Shown here piece by piece: positions 1-8,412 of a stretch of 64,000 nt of DNA. Position 1 is the first letter of the stretch. Each line of letters opens with the position of its first letter. The notes below the pieces were generated by a model, which did not search any database, was not told the DNA's origin, and worked only from the letters and a program-made list of their open reading frames with translations. A program made the translations under genes and the position numbers. The DNA is taken from the NCBI GenBank assembly GCA_963821495.1, contig CAWGEA010000003.1, forward strand, positions 1,178,001 to 1,242,000. The letters are read 5' to 3'. Source of the stretch: AC-32 sp963821495 (lineage in GTDB: Bacteria > Actinomycetota > Thermoleophilia > Gaiellales > Gaiellaceae).

Positions 1-145
1 GACGGTCTGGATCAACGACCACATCCCGCTGGTCTCGGAGATGCCGCACGGCGGCTACAAACAGTCGGGCTACGGCAAGGACCTGAGCGCGTACTCGCTC
101 GAGGACTACACGCAGATCAAGCACGTGATGGCGAAGATCGACTAG
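1..145 (+). CDS. Aldehyde dehydrogenase, C-terminal end (partial)
   Basis: Only the last 47 residues are inside the window, read from base 2 to a TAG at 143-145. They contain the motif HGGYKQSGYGKD and end in the QIKHVM type of C-terminus, which is characteristic of NAD(P)-dependent aldehyde dehydrogenases of the aminobutyraldehyde/betaine aldehyde group. The catalytic Cys and Glu lie upstream and cannot be seen. The polyamine transport and aminotransferase genes that follow suggest that it oxidises 4-aminobutanal to 4-aminobutyrate. That substrate is inferred from context only. Confidence 0.85.
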   Translation, partial: TVWINDHIPLVSEMPHGGYKQSGYGKDLSAYSLEDYTQIKHVMAKID

Positions 146-780
146 TGGAACACGGGGAACCCCTGGTTCCCGTGGAACTGGCGCTTCCGTTCTCGTTGCA
201 CGGCGGCGGCGGGACGGTGACGGTTGTGTACCGGGCGAACGACGATCCGGAGCGCTGGGGCTACAGCGTCCTGGGCCTCTCCTGGCCACCGCGTCTCGCC
301 GAGGGGCTGCCCGTGCTCGAGGCGCGCGTGTCCTCTCCACTCGAAGGCTACGCGGCGGTGATGGGCTGGATCCAGGTCGTGCGAATTCACGTCTCGAAGG
401 CGAGTACATCCATGGTGGCCGGCGGTGACAAGGCGCCACCCGGCGACCACGCCTGGGTCGACGGGCCGCCTCAGCTGCGGGGACTCGGGGTGCCGTTCGT
501 GTCGTTCGGGCAGTGCCCGTCGCTGTTCGACGCACCGGCTTCGACGGAGAGCGACATTCGCTTCGTCGCCGACTCCTTCCTGACGGCGAGCCCCGATGCA
601 CTGATCAGCCGGCGTTCGCAAGCCTGCTTCGGACTCCGCTGGGGCTACTCCACGAAGACCGATCACGAGCCCGAACTCCTTTCACCCAGTCCGCTCGCCG
701 CGACCGATTGGCAGCGGGCGCTGCCTCTCCTCGAAGAGAACTTCCCCGATTGGACGTTCGAACCGGCCTGGATTTCCTGA
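145..780 (+). CDS. Hypothetical protein, 211 aa
   Basis: The GTG start overlaps the last base of the dehydrogenase stop codon, so translation could be coupled. The product is soluble, with no signal peptide and no membrane segment. I do not recognise the family. It has several Trp-rich stretches (WGYSVLGLSW near residue 38, NFPDWTFEPAW at the C-terminus) and looks like a folded globular protein rather than a shadow of another frame. The reverse-strand reading of the same region is Arg/His-rich and much less protein-like. Position suggests a link to the polyamine genes, but the sequence does not show it. Confidence 0.55.
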   Translation: MEHGEPLVPVELALPFSLHGGGGTVTVVYRANDDPERWGYSVLGLSWPPRLAEGLPVLEARVSSPLEGYAAVMGWIQVVRIHVSKASTSMVAGGDKAPPGDHAWVDGPPQLRGLGVPFVSFGQCPSLFDAPASTESDIRFVADSFLTASPDALISRRSQACFGLRWGYSTKTDHEPELLSPSPLAATDWQRALPLLEENFPDWTFEPAWIS

Positions 781-860
781 CCGTGCCCTCCCGTTCGATC
801 GAAAGGCAGAACACTTCTCGGTTGCGCGATGCGAGGCATACCTGGTAGTAAGGCCTCGCA

Positions 861-1385
861 TTGCGCAGACCTGAGCGACGCGAGCGGCGGCGGGGCGCGG
901 TCAGCGCTGCTCCGCACCTCGACCGGATCGACCAGCGGCTGATCGAGGCGCTGCAGAAGAACGGCCGCGAGCCGTTCCGCCGCATCGCCGCCGATGTGGG
1001 CGTCTCGGAGGCCACGATCCGCGCGCGCTACCAGCGCCTGTGCGAGGACAACATCCTCCAGGTCACCGGGGTGACGAACCCCCTCGGGCTCGGCTTCGAC
1101 GCGATCGCGATGGTGGGCATCCGCACCGGCGGCGCCCCCGAACCGGTCGCCGACGAGATCTCGCAGTGGGACGAGGCGGGCTACGTCGTGATCACCGCGG
1201 GCCAGTTCGACCTCCTCGTCGAGCTCGTCTGCGCCGACCGGCGCCAGCTGCTCGACCTGACGAACCGGGTCCGGGAGCTCGACGGCGTCGTCTCGACCGA
1301 GAGCTTCCTCTACCTCGAGCTCTGGAAGCAGCTCTACGACTGGGGCACGCAGGCCGAGAACGGTCTCCGCGTGGGGGTGAGCTGA
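861..1385 (+). CDS. Lrp/AsnC-family transcriptional regulator
   Basis: An N-terminal winged helix-turn-helix (LDRIDQRLIEALQKNGREPF, then IAADVGVSEATIRARYQRL, about residues 20-60) is followed by an AsnC/RAM ligand-binding domain to the C-terminus, at the normal family length of about 150-175 residues. The start is uncertain: TTG at 861 gives a basic 18-residue extension, while the conserved domain begins near codon 20. The stop overlaps the ATG of the ABC ATPase gene by one base. Members of this family sense amino acids or related amines, so it is probably the local regulator of the polyamine operon; that role is inferred from position. Confidence 0.85.
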   Translation: MRRPERRERRRGAVSAAPHLDRIDQRLIEALQKNGREPFRRIAADVGVSEATIRARYQRLCEDNILQVTGVTNPLGLGFDAIAMVGIRTGGAPEPVADEISQWDEAGYVVITAGQFDLLVELVCADRRQLLDLTNRVRELDGVVSTESFLYLELWKQLYDWGTQAENGLRVGVS

Positions 1386-2485
1386 TGGCGGTCGCCGAGA
1401 AGCCGCAGGCCCCGACCGCGCCGGCGACCGCGGACGTCCGGCTCGACCACGTGACGAAGCGCTTCGAGGACGTCGTCGCCGTCGACGACCTCTCGCTCGA
1501 GATCGAGCGCGGCAGCTTCTTCGCGCTGCTCGGCCCCTCGGGCTGCGGCAAGACGACGACGCTGCGCATGATCGGCGGCTTCGAGGAGCCGACCGAGGGG
1601 ACGATCTACCTCGGCGACGAGCCCGTCAGCGGCAAGCCGCCCTACAAGCGCGACGTGAACACCGTCTTCCAGTCGTACGCGCTCTTTCCGCACCTGAGCA
1701 TCTTCGAGAACGTGGCCTTCGGGCTTCGCCGCCGCCGCGTGAGCAAAGGTGACGTGCGCGGCCGGGTGCTCTCGATTCTCGGGCTCGTCGGGCTCGAGGG
1801 GTACGAGAAGCGTAAGCCGCGACAGCTCTCCGGCGGCCAGCAGCAGCGCGTCGCGCTCGCTCGCGCGCTCGTGAACAAGCCGCGCGTGCTCCTGCTCGAC
1901 GAGCCGCTCGGCGCGCTCGACCTCAAGCTGCGCAAGCAGATGCAGCTCGAGCTGAAGGCGATCCAGCACGACGTCGGCATCACCTTCATCCACGTCACGC
2001 ACGACCAGGAAGAGGCGATGACCATGGCGGACGGGATCGCGATCATGAACGCCGGCAAGATCGAGCAGCTCGGCGCCCCGGCCGACCTCTACGAGAAGCC
2101 GGAGACGGCGTTCGTCGCCAGCTTCCTCGGCATCTCGAACCTGCTGGCCGGCACCGTCACTGGCCCCGAGAGCGTACGCCTCGACGAGGGCACGGAGGTG
2201 CGGGTGCCGCGCGAGGTGCTGCAGGGCCGGACCGGCAAGGTCGCCGTGGGCGTCCGCCCGGAGAAGATCCGCGTCGGCCACGGGGAGGAGAACCGCCTCA
2301 CCGGCCGGCTGCTCGAGACCGCGTACGTCGGCGTCGCGACGCAGTACGTCCTCGAGACGAGGGCCGGCAACGTCAGCGTCTACGTCCAGAACAGCGAGCC
2401 CGGCGCCCGCGACCACGCGCCGAGCGAGATCTCGTGGAGCCCCGACTCCACGTTCGTCGTCGACTCAACGGAGGGTGCGGAATGA
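1385..2485 (+). CDS. potA: Spermidine/putrescine ABC transporter ATP-binding protein
   Basis: This 366-residue protein is the ATPase of the importer encoded with the next three genes. It has Walker A (GPSGCGKTT, near residue 49), the ABC signature LSGGQQQR, Walker B with D-loop (LLLDEPLGALD) and the switch His in HVTHDQEEA. A C-terminal TOBE-type regulatory domain follows, as is usual for PotA-like ATPases. I chose the ATG at 1385 because it overlaps the regulator stop codon and the upstream in-frame extension is arginine-rich noise. The gene ends in an ATGA overlap with the binding-protein gene. Confidence 0.93.
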   Translation: MAVAEKPQAPTAPATADVRLDHVTKRFEDVVAVDDLSLEIERGSFFALLGPSGCGKTTTLRMIGGFEEPTEGTIYLGDEPVSGKPPYKRDVNTVFQSYALFPHLSIFENVAFGLRRRRVSKGDVRGRVLSILGLVGLEGYEKRKPRQLSGGQQQRVALARALVNKPRVLLLDEPLGALDLKLRKQMQLELKAIQHDVGITFIHVTHDQEEAMTMADGIAIMNAGKIEQLGAPADLYEKPETAFVASFLGISNLLAGTVTGPESVRLDEGTEVRVPREVLQGRTGKVAVGVRPEKIRVGHGEENRLTGRLLETAYVGVATQYVLETRAGNVSVYVQNSEPGARDHAPSEISWSPDSTFVVDSTEGAE

Positions 2486-3663
2486 CCGACCAGCTCACCA
2501 GGCGGCAGCTGCTCGAGCGGGCAGCGATGGGAGGGGCCGCGATCACGTTTCCGGGGATCCTCGCCGCCTGCGGCAGCAGCGGTTCGAAGGCTTCCAGCGG
2601 CACTACCAGCGTCGAGCAGACGCTCGCGAAGACGCTGAACTTCTCGAACTGGACGCTCTACATGGACGTGAACAAGAAGACGAAGGCGTTCCCGTCACTC
2701 GATGCGTTCCAGAAGAAGACCGGCGTCCACGTCAACTATTCCGAGGACATCAATGACAACGCGTCGTTCTTCGGGAAGATCCAGGGCCCGCTCTCGCGCG
2801 GCCAGTCGATCAACCGCGACATCGTCGTCCTGACCGACAACGACCGGTACCTCGGGCTGATGCTGAGGAAGGGCTGGGCCGAGAAGCTCGACAAGTCGGC
2901 GATCCCGAACATGAAGAACCTCGTCGACGTGCAGAAGCACCCGAACTTCGACCCCAACCGCGACTACACGCTGCCGTGGCAGTCGGGCATGACGGGCATT
3001 GCCTACAACGACACGCTCACCGACCCGGTGCTCTCGGTCGACCAGCTGCTCGAGAACCCGAAGCTGAAGGGCAAGATCACCTGCCTGAACTCGATGGGCG
3101 ACGCGATGACGATCGTGATGCTCTCGAACGGCGACGACCCGACGAAGGTCACCGACAAGAGCTGGAACGCCGCCTTCAACCGGATCAAGAAGGCCGTCGA
3201 CAACAAGCAGATCCGCCAGTTCACGGGCAACGACTACGCGCCGATCCTCGCCCGCGGTGACCTCATGGCCGCGATGTCGTGGTCGGGCGACATTGCGCAG
3301 CTCGGGAACAAGCACATCCACTGGAACGTGCCCGAGGCCGGCGGCGCCCTCTGGACGGACAACATGCTGATCCCGAAGGGCGGCAACGTCTACACCGCGT
3401 CGGTCTACATGAACTACGTCTACGACCCGAGGGTCCAGGGCGCGATGGAGGCCGGCGACCCGAAGCGGAACATCACCGGCATCTACTACATCCCGCCGGT
3501 CAAGGGCGCCGGGACGTGGGCGAAGAAGTACGACCCGGCGGTCGCGAACAACCCGCTCATCTTCCCGAGCGCGAAGACGCTCAGCAAGGTCAAGATCTTC
3601 GACAGCAAGGCGCTCAACAACCAGAAGTACCTCGAGCAGTGGCAGAACCTGATCTCGGGTTGA
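2482..3663 (+). CDS. potD: Spermidine/putrescine-binding lipoprotein (PotD-like)
   Basis: A 393-residue periplasmic-type binding protein. The N-terminus has a twin-arginine stretch (TRRQLLERAAMGG) followed by the lipobox LAAC, so it is probably exported by Tat and anchored as a lipoprotein. The mature part begins with LNFSNWTLYMD, typical of PotD-family proteins, and keeps the two-domain binding-protein layout (LPWQSGMTGIAYN, MSWSGDIAQ). The gene lies between the ATPase and permease genes, overlapping the former by four bases. Exact polyamine preference cannot be read from the sequence. Confidence 0.92.
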   Translation: MTDQLTRRQLLERAAMGGAAITFPGILAACGSSGSKASSGTTSVEQTLAKTLNFSNWTLYMDVNKKTKAFPSLDAFQKKTGVHVNYSEDINDNASFFGKIQGPLSRGQSINRDIVVLTDNDRYLGLMLRKGWAEKLDKSAIPNMKNLVDVQKHPNFDPNRDYTLPWQSGMTGIAYNDTLTDPVLSVDQLLENPKLKGKITCLNSMGDAMTIVMLSNGDDPTKVTDKSWNAAFNRIKKAVDNKQIRQFTGNDYAPILARGDLMAAMSWSGDIAQLGNKHIHWNVPEAGGALWTDNMLIPKGGNVYTASVYMNYVYDPRVQGAMEAGDPKRNITGIYYIPPVKGAGTWAKKYDPAVANNPLIFPSAKTLSKVKIFDSKALNNQKYLEQWQNLISG

Positions 3664-3667
3664 GCGG

Positions 3668-4534
3668 TTGAGCCTGTTCCACCGACACCGGGGCCTGACC
3701 CCGTACCTGCTGCTCGCCCCAGGGGTGCTCTTCCTGGCGGTGTTCTTCGTCGTGCCGCTCGGGTTCCTCGCCTACCAGTCGCTGCAGTCGGGGAACTTCG
3801 ACATCGGCTTCACCTTCACGTGGGCGTGGAGCAACTACTGGGACGCGCTCCACAACTACAAGGCGCAGTTCATCCGCTCGCTGGAGTACGCCGGGATCGC
3901 GACGCTGCTCTCGCTCGCGATCAGCTACCCGGTCGCGTACTGGATCGCGTTCCGCGGCGGCCGCTGGAAGAACCTGCTGCTGCTGTTCATCGTCGCGCCG
4001 TTCTTCGTCACGTACCTGATCCGGACGCTCGCCTGGGAGACGATCCTCTCCGACAACGGCTTCGTCGTGAACACCCTTCAGTCGCTGCACATGCTCGGGC
4101 CGAGCGGGCGGCTCCTGGCGACCTCGACCGCCGTAGTGACCGGGATCACCTACAACTTCCTGCCCTTCATGGCCCTGCCGCTGTACGTCTCGCTCGAGCA
4201 GATCGACGGGCGGCTGATCGAGGCGGCCGAGGACCTCTACGCGAGCAAGCTGCAGGCCTTCCTGCGCGTGACCTTCCCGCTCTCGCTCCCGGGCGTCGTG
4301 GCGGGGACGCTGCTCACGTTCATCCCCGCGGCCGGCGACTTCATCAACGCGCAGCTGCTCGGATCGACGGAGAACCACATGATCGGGAACGTGATCCAGT
4401 CGAAGTTCCTCGAGCAGACCGACTACCCGGCGGCCGCGGCGATGTCGTTCATCCTGATGGCAGGCATCCTCGTCGCGGTCTTCGTGTACGCGCGACTGGT
4501 CGGCACCGAGCAGCTGACGGGGACCGCGGTATGA
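3668..4534 (+). CDS. potB: Spermidine/putrescine ABC permease PotB
   Basis: A 288-residue inner-membrane permease with about six hydrophobic segments. The EAA loop that contacts the ATPase is visible as EAAEDLYASKLQAFLRVTFPL (about residues 190-210). The TTG start at 3668 lies five bases after the potD stop and places the first membrane helix (YLLLAPGVLFLAVFFVV) near residue 13. It overlaps the next permease by four bases. The paired permeases and conserved gene order support assignment as PotB. Confidence 0.92.
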   Translation: MSLFHRHRGLTPYLLLAPGVLFLAVFFVVPLGFLAYQSLQSGNFDIGFTFTWAWSNYWDALHNYKAQFIRSLEYAGIATLLSLAISYPVAYWIAFRGGRWKNLLLLFIVAPFFVTYLIRTLAWETILSDNGFVVNTLQSLHMLGPSGRLLATSTAVVTGITYNFLPFMALPLYVSLEQIDGRLIEAAEDLYASKLQAFLRVTFPLSLPGVVAGTLLTFIPAAGDFINAQLLGSTENHMIGNVIQSKFLEQTDYPAAAAMSFILMAGILVAVFVYARLVGTEQLTGTAV

Positions 4535-5373
4535 GCGCGGTCGCGGTCGAACAGGCGGGGCCGAACGTCCTCTCGAAGGTGTGGGCGTTCGTCCGGCATC
4601 ACATCCTCACGGCTTACTCGATCCTGTTCTTCGTCTATCTGCTGCTGCCGATCGCGGTCGTGGTCGTCTTCTCGTTCAACAACCCGCCCGGCAAGTTCAA
4701 CTACACATGGAACAAGTTCACGTGGGACAACTGGCGCTACTGGGACGGCGTGCCGGGGATCAGGAGCTCGATCGTCCTCTCGCTGCAGATCGCGCTGCTG
4801 GCGAGCATCATCGCCACGGCGGTGGGGACGCTGATCGCGCTCGCGCTCGTGCGGTACGGCTTCCGCGGGCGCGCGACGACGAACATCCTCATCTTCCTGC
4901 CGCTCTCGACCCCGGAGATCGTGCTCGGCGCCTCGCTGCTGACGCTGTTTTTGAACATGAACGTGATCTTCGGCTTCTGGACGATCCTGACCGCGCACAT
5001 CATGTTCTGCATCAGCTTCGCTGTCGTGACCGTGAAGGCACGCCTGGTCGGGTTCGACCGCCACCTCGAGGAGGCGGCTATGGACCTCGGGGCCAACGAG
5101 TGGACGACCTTCCAGAAGGTGACGCTGCCGCTGATCGCGCCGGCGATCCTGGCCGCGCTGCTGCTCTGCTTCGCGATCTCGATCGACGACTTCGTCGTCA
5201 CATACTTCAACTCCGGCAACCGGATCACGTTCCCGCTCTACGTCTGGGGCGCCGCGCGGATCGGTGCGCCGCCGCAGGTGAACGTGATCGGGACGGCGAT
5301 CTTCGTGATCGCGCTGACGGCGATGCTGGTCAACGTGCTCGTCCAGATGCGGCGGCAGAAGAGGCAGGCGTGA
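4531..5373 (+). CDS. potC: Spermidine/putrescine ABC permease PotC
   Basis: A 280-residue permease that forms the second half of the membrane channel. It has an N-terminal helix around YSILFFVYLLLPIAVVVVFS, several further helices, and an EAA loop (LEEAAMDLGANEWTTFQKVT) near residue 185. The phrase ISIDDFVVTYF after the loop is typical of PotC. The ATG start overlaps the potB stop (ATGA), and the gene overlaps the aminotransferase start by four bases, so the operon is tightly coupled. Confidence 0.92.
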   Translation: MSAVAVEQAGPNVLSKVWAFVRHHILTAYSILFFVYLLLPIAVVVVFSFNNPPGKFNYTWNKFTWDNWRYWDGVPGIRSSIVLSLQIALLASIIATAVGTLIALALVRYGFRGRATTNILIFLPLSTPEIVLGASLLTLFLNMNVIFGFWTILTAHIMFCISFAVVTVKARLVGFDRHLEEAAMDLGANEWTTFQKVTLPLIAPAILAALLLCFAISIDDFVVTYFNSGNRITFPLYVWGAARIGAPPQVNVIGTAIFVIALTAMLVNVLVQMRRQKRQA

Positions 5374-6842
5374 CCAGCGTCTCGACCGGCCTCTCGCCGG
5401 AGCAGCTGCAGCAGGCCGCCCGCGACCACCTCTGGCTGCACTTCACGCGCATGGGCGGCTACCGCGACGGCGAGGTGCCGGTGATCGTCCGCGGTGAGGG
5501 GTGCTACCTGGAGGACTCGAACGGCAAGCGCTATCTGGACGCGCTCGCCGGCCTCTTCGCGGTCCAGATCGGCTACTCGTACGGCGACGAGGTGGGCGAG
5601 GCCGCGGCGGCGCAGATGCGGGAGCTGCCCTTCTACACCAACTGGTCGTACGCGCACCCGCGCGCGATCGAGCTCGCGGCCGAGGTCGCGAAGCTTGCCC
5701 CCGGCGATCTGAACCGCGTCTTCTTCGTCTCGGGCGGCTCCGAGGCGGTCGAGGCGGCCTGGAAGCTGGCGCGTCAGTACTACTCCGCCCGCGGCGAGCA
5801 TCGCGCGACGCTCGCGCACATCCCGGCCCACCCGGGCGAACCCCACTCCCGCATCGACGCCGAGCATGCAGCGCGCCTGGCGGGGGAGCGGCGCTGGAAG
5901 GCGATCTCGCGCCACGTCGCCTACCACGGGACGACGATGGGCGCGCTCTCGATCAACGGCATCCCCGCCCTGCGCGCCCCGTTCGAGCCGCTCGTGCCCG
6001 AGGTGCTGCACGTGCGCAACACGAACCGCTACCACCGTTCGCCCGAGGAGACCGAGGAGCAGTTCACGCGCTTCCTGCTCGACGACCTCGAGCAGACGAT
6101 CGAGGCGACCGGCCCGGAGACCGTGGCGATGGTGATCATGGAGCCGGTGCAGAACGCGGGCGGGGCGTTCACGCCGCCCGAGGGCTACTGGCAGGGCGTG
6201 CGCGAGCTCTGCGACCACTACGAGATCCTGCTCTGCGCCGACGAGGTGATCACCGGCTTCGGGCGGCTCGGCGCGTGGTTCGGCTCGGAGCGCTACGACA
6301 TCCGCCCCGACCTCGTCACGTGCGCCAAGGGGCTCTCGTCGGCCTACGCGTCGATCGGCGCCGTGATCGCGACCGACCGTGTGATCGAGCCGTTCCTCGA
6401 GGGCGAGCGCATGTACTCCCACGGGATGACCTTCGGCGGCCACCCCGTCCAGGCCGCGATCGCGCTCAAGAACCTCGAGATCATGCGCCGCGAGAAGATC
6501 GTCGAGCACGTCGCCGAGCGCGAGGGGTGGGTGCGCGACACGCTGGGCCAGCTGCTCGAGCTGCCGATCGTCGGCGACGTGCGCGGCACCGGCTTCTTCT
6601 ACGCGCTCGAGCTGGTCAAGCACAAGGAGACGCGCGAGACGTTCAGCGACGACGAGTGCGAGCGGCTCCTGCGCGGGTTCCTCACGCCGCGCATGTTCGA
6701 GGCCGGATTGATCTGTCGGGCCGACGACCGGGGCGACCCGGTGATTCAGATCTCGCCGCCGCTCGTCGCGGGCACGGCCGAGTGGGAGGAGCTCGTCGGC
6801 ATCCTCGGCGAGGTGCTGACGGAGGCCTGGCAGCGAATCTAG
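5370..6842 (+). CDS. Class III PLP aminotransferase (putrescine/omega-amino acid type)
   Basis: A 490-residue fold-type I aminotransferase that would move an amino group from an amine to a keto acid. Visible features are the cofactor-binding SGGSEAVEAAWKLAR (near residue 123), HGTTMGA, the Asp of CADEVITGFGR and the lysine of TCAKGLSSAY that would form the Schiff base. The GTG at 5370 overlaps the potC stop, and an upstream in-frame reading is only a shadow of potC. Its place after a polyamine importer suggests a putrescine or related diamine aminotransferase making an aminoaldehyde for the dehydrogenase at the window start. A beta-alanine or other omega-amino acid substrate is possible. Confidence 0.88.
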   Translation: MTSVSTGLSPEQLQQAARDHLWLHFTRMGGYRDGEVPVIVRGEGCYLEDSNGKRYLDALAGLFAVQIGYSYGDEVGEAAAAQMRELPFYTNWSYAHPRAIELAAEVAKLAPGDLNRVFFVSGGSEAVEAAWKLARQYYSARGEHRATLAHIPAHPGEPHSRIDAEHAARLAGERRWKAISRHVAYHGTTMGALSINGIPALRAPFEPLVPEVLHVRNTNRYHRSPEETEEQFTRFLLDDLEQTIEATGPETVAMVIMEPVQNAGGAFTPPEGYWQGVRELCDHYEILLCADEVITGFGRLGAWFGSERYDIRPDLVTCAKGLSSAYASIGAVIATDRVIEPFLEGERMYSHGMTFGGHPVQAAIALKNLEIMRREKIVEHVAEREGWVRDTLGQLLELPIVGDVRGTGFFYALELVKHKETRETFSDDECERLLRGFLTPRMFEAGLICRADDRGDPVIQISPPLVAGTAEWEELVGILGEVLTEAWQRI

Positions 6843-6987
6843 GTGAGGAGGCCTTGGCGCAACCTCAGCTGAGTCTCCGGGCCGCGCTGCTCGCCCCGAT
6901 GCTGCGTCCTCAGTCGCGTCCGTATCCTCCGGATACGAATGCTCCCTGCGTCCTTGCCTCGGAACGACCATCGCACCCCGGCGACGA
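6843..6987. other. Intergenic segment with small palindrome
   Basis: No gene is visible in these 145 bases. A 7-bp perfect stem with a 3-base loop lies at 6921-6937 (CGTATCC and GGATACG). It lacks a T-run and is not a convincing terminator. The segment may carry a promoter for the FAD oxidase, but I see no clear -35/-10 pair. Confidence 0.3.
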
Positions 6988-8394
6988 GTGAGGTTCCGCC
7001 AAGACCTCCTAGGTCCCGTCTGGTGGCTCGAGGAGGCGCTCGCCGCCGGCCTCGGGAGCGAGCCCGCGCCGCCGCTCGAGGGTGATGCCGAGGCCGACGT
7101 CGCGATCGTCGGCGGCGGCTACACCGGGCTCTGGACGGCGCTGGCGCTGAAGGAGCGCGAGCCTGGCCTCGATGTCGTCGTGCTCGAGGCGGACGAGTGC
7201 GGGCGCGGCCCGAGCGGGCGCAACGGCGGCTTCGTGCACGGCTACTGGAGCCACCTGCCGCGGCTGCGCGAGCGCTTCGGCGACGCCGGCGCGATCGAGG
7301 TCGCGCGCGCCTCCGAGGCGATCGTTCCCGGGGTGCGCGGCTTCTGCGAGCGCGAAGGCGTCGACGCCTGGCTGCGGGAGGGCGGGATCCTCCGCGTCTC
7401 GGCCGCGCCGGCGCAGGACAAGGCGGTCGAGGACGAGGTCGCCGCCGCACGCGAGCTCGGCTTCCCGGAGGAGGCCGTGCCGCTCTCGGCCGAGGAGCTC
7501 TCGGCACGCATCCGCTCGCCGCGCTTCCGCCAGGGTGTCTTCCTGCGCGACGGCGCGAACGTGCAGCCCGCCCGGCTCGTGCTGGCTCTGCGGCGGGCCG
7601 TCGCGCGAGAGGCGAGGCTGCACGAGCGGACGCGCGTGACCGACGTCTCCGACGGCGTGCTCACGACGGAGCGGGGGAGGGTGCGCGCGAAGCAGATCAT
7701 CGTCGGCGTCAACGCGGCGGCGGCCGGCTGGAAGCCGCTCCGTCGCCGGCTGACCGTCTTCGGCAGCTACGTCGTGCTCACCGAGCCCGTCCCCGAGCTG
7801 CTCGAGCAGATCAACTGGACCGGCGGCGAGGCCGTGATCGACGGCCGCATGTTCCTGCACTACTTCCGCGCGACGAACGACGGGCGGGTGCTGATGGGGA
7901 GCGGCTCGGGGCCGATCGGCTTCGGCGGCAAGATCGACGAGCGCTTCACGCAGGACGAGCCGACCGCCGCGCGGGCCGAGCACGGGCTCCGCCGGCTGCT
8001 GCCGGACCTCGCCGACGCGAAGGTGACGCACGCGTGGGGCGGGCCGATCGACGTCTCCTCCGACCACCTGCCTTTCTTCGGCACCGTCCCGGGCACGCGC
8101 ATCCACTACGGAGCCGGCTACTCAGGCCACGGCGCGGGGCCGAGCTGGCTCGGCGGCCAGATCCTCGCGCGGCTCGCACTCGCCGCGGACGACGAGCTCA
8201 CGCGGCTGCCGCTCGTCACGCGGCGGGTGCCGAAGCTCCCGCCGGAGCCATTCCGGCGGCTCGGCGGCGGCCTCGTACGCGCCTCGATCATGGCCTGCGA
8301 GGAGGCCGAGGAGGAGGGCCGGCGCGGCTCGCTCCCGGCTCGAGCGGGGGCCGCGCTGCCACGGCTGCTGGGCATGTCGGTCGGCACCCGCTGA
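6988..8394 (+). CDS. FAD-dependent oxidoreductase (PuuB/OrdL-like DAO family)
   Basis: A 468-residue flavoprotein of the glycine/D-amino-acid oxidase family. The N-terminal dinucleotide-binding motif is VAIVGGGYTGLWTALAL (about residue 34), with the family sequence GRGPSGRNGGFVHGY downstream and a C-terminal flavin-contact region (YGAGYSGHGAGPSW). The GTG at 6988 gives the N-terminal WWLEE segment typical of this group. Close relatives oxidise gamma-glutamylputrescine or other secondary amines, and the context supports an amine-oxidising step, but no glutamylputrescine synthetase is present in the window. Confidence 0.85.
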   Translation: MRFRQDLLGPVWWLEEALAAGLGSEPAPPLEGDAEADVAIVGGGYTGLWTALALKEREPGLDVVVLEADECGRGPSGRNGGFVHGYWSHLPRLRERFGDAGAIEVARASEAIVPGVRGFCEREGVDAWLREGGILRVSAAPAQDKAVEDEVAAARELGFPEEAVPLSAEELSARIRSPRFRQGVFLRDGANVQPARLVLALRRAVAREARLHERTRVTDVSDGVLTTERGRVRAKQIIVGVNAAAAGWKPLRRRLTVFGSYVVLTEPVPELLEQINWTGGEAVIDGRMFLHYFRATNDGRVLMGSGSGPIGFGGKIDERFTQDEPTAARAEHGLRRLLPDLADAKVTHAWGGPIDVSSDHLPFFGTVPGTRIHYGAGYSGHGAGPSWLGGQILARLALAADDELTRLPLVTRRVPKLPPEPFRRLGGGLVRASIMACEEAEEEGRRGSLPARAGAALPRLLGMSVGTR

Positions 8395-8412
8395 GCCGGG
8401 ATAATCGGGCCG

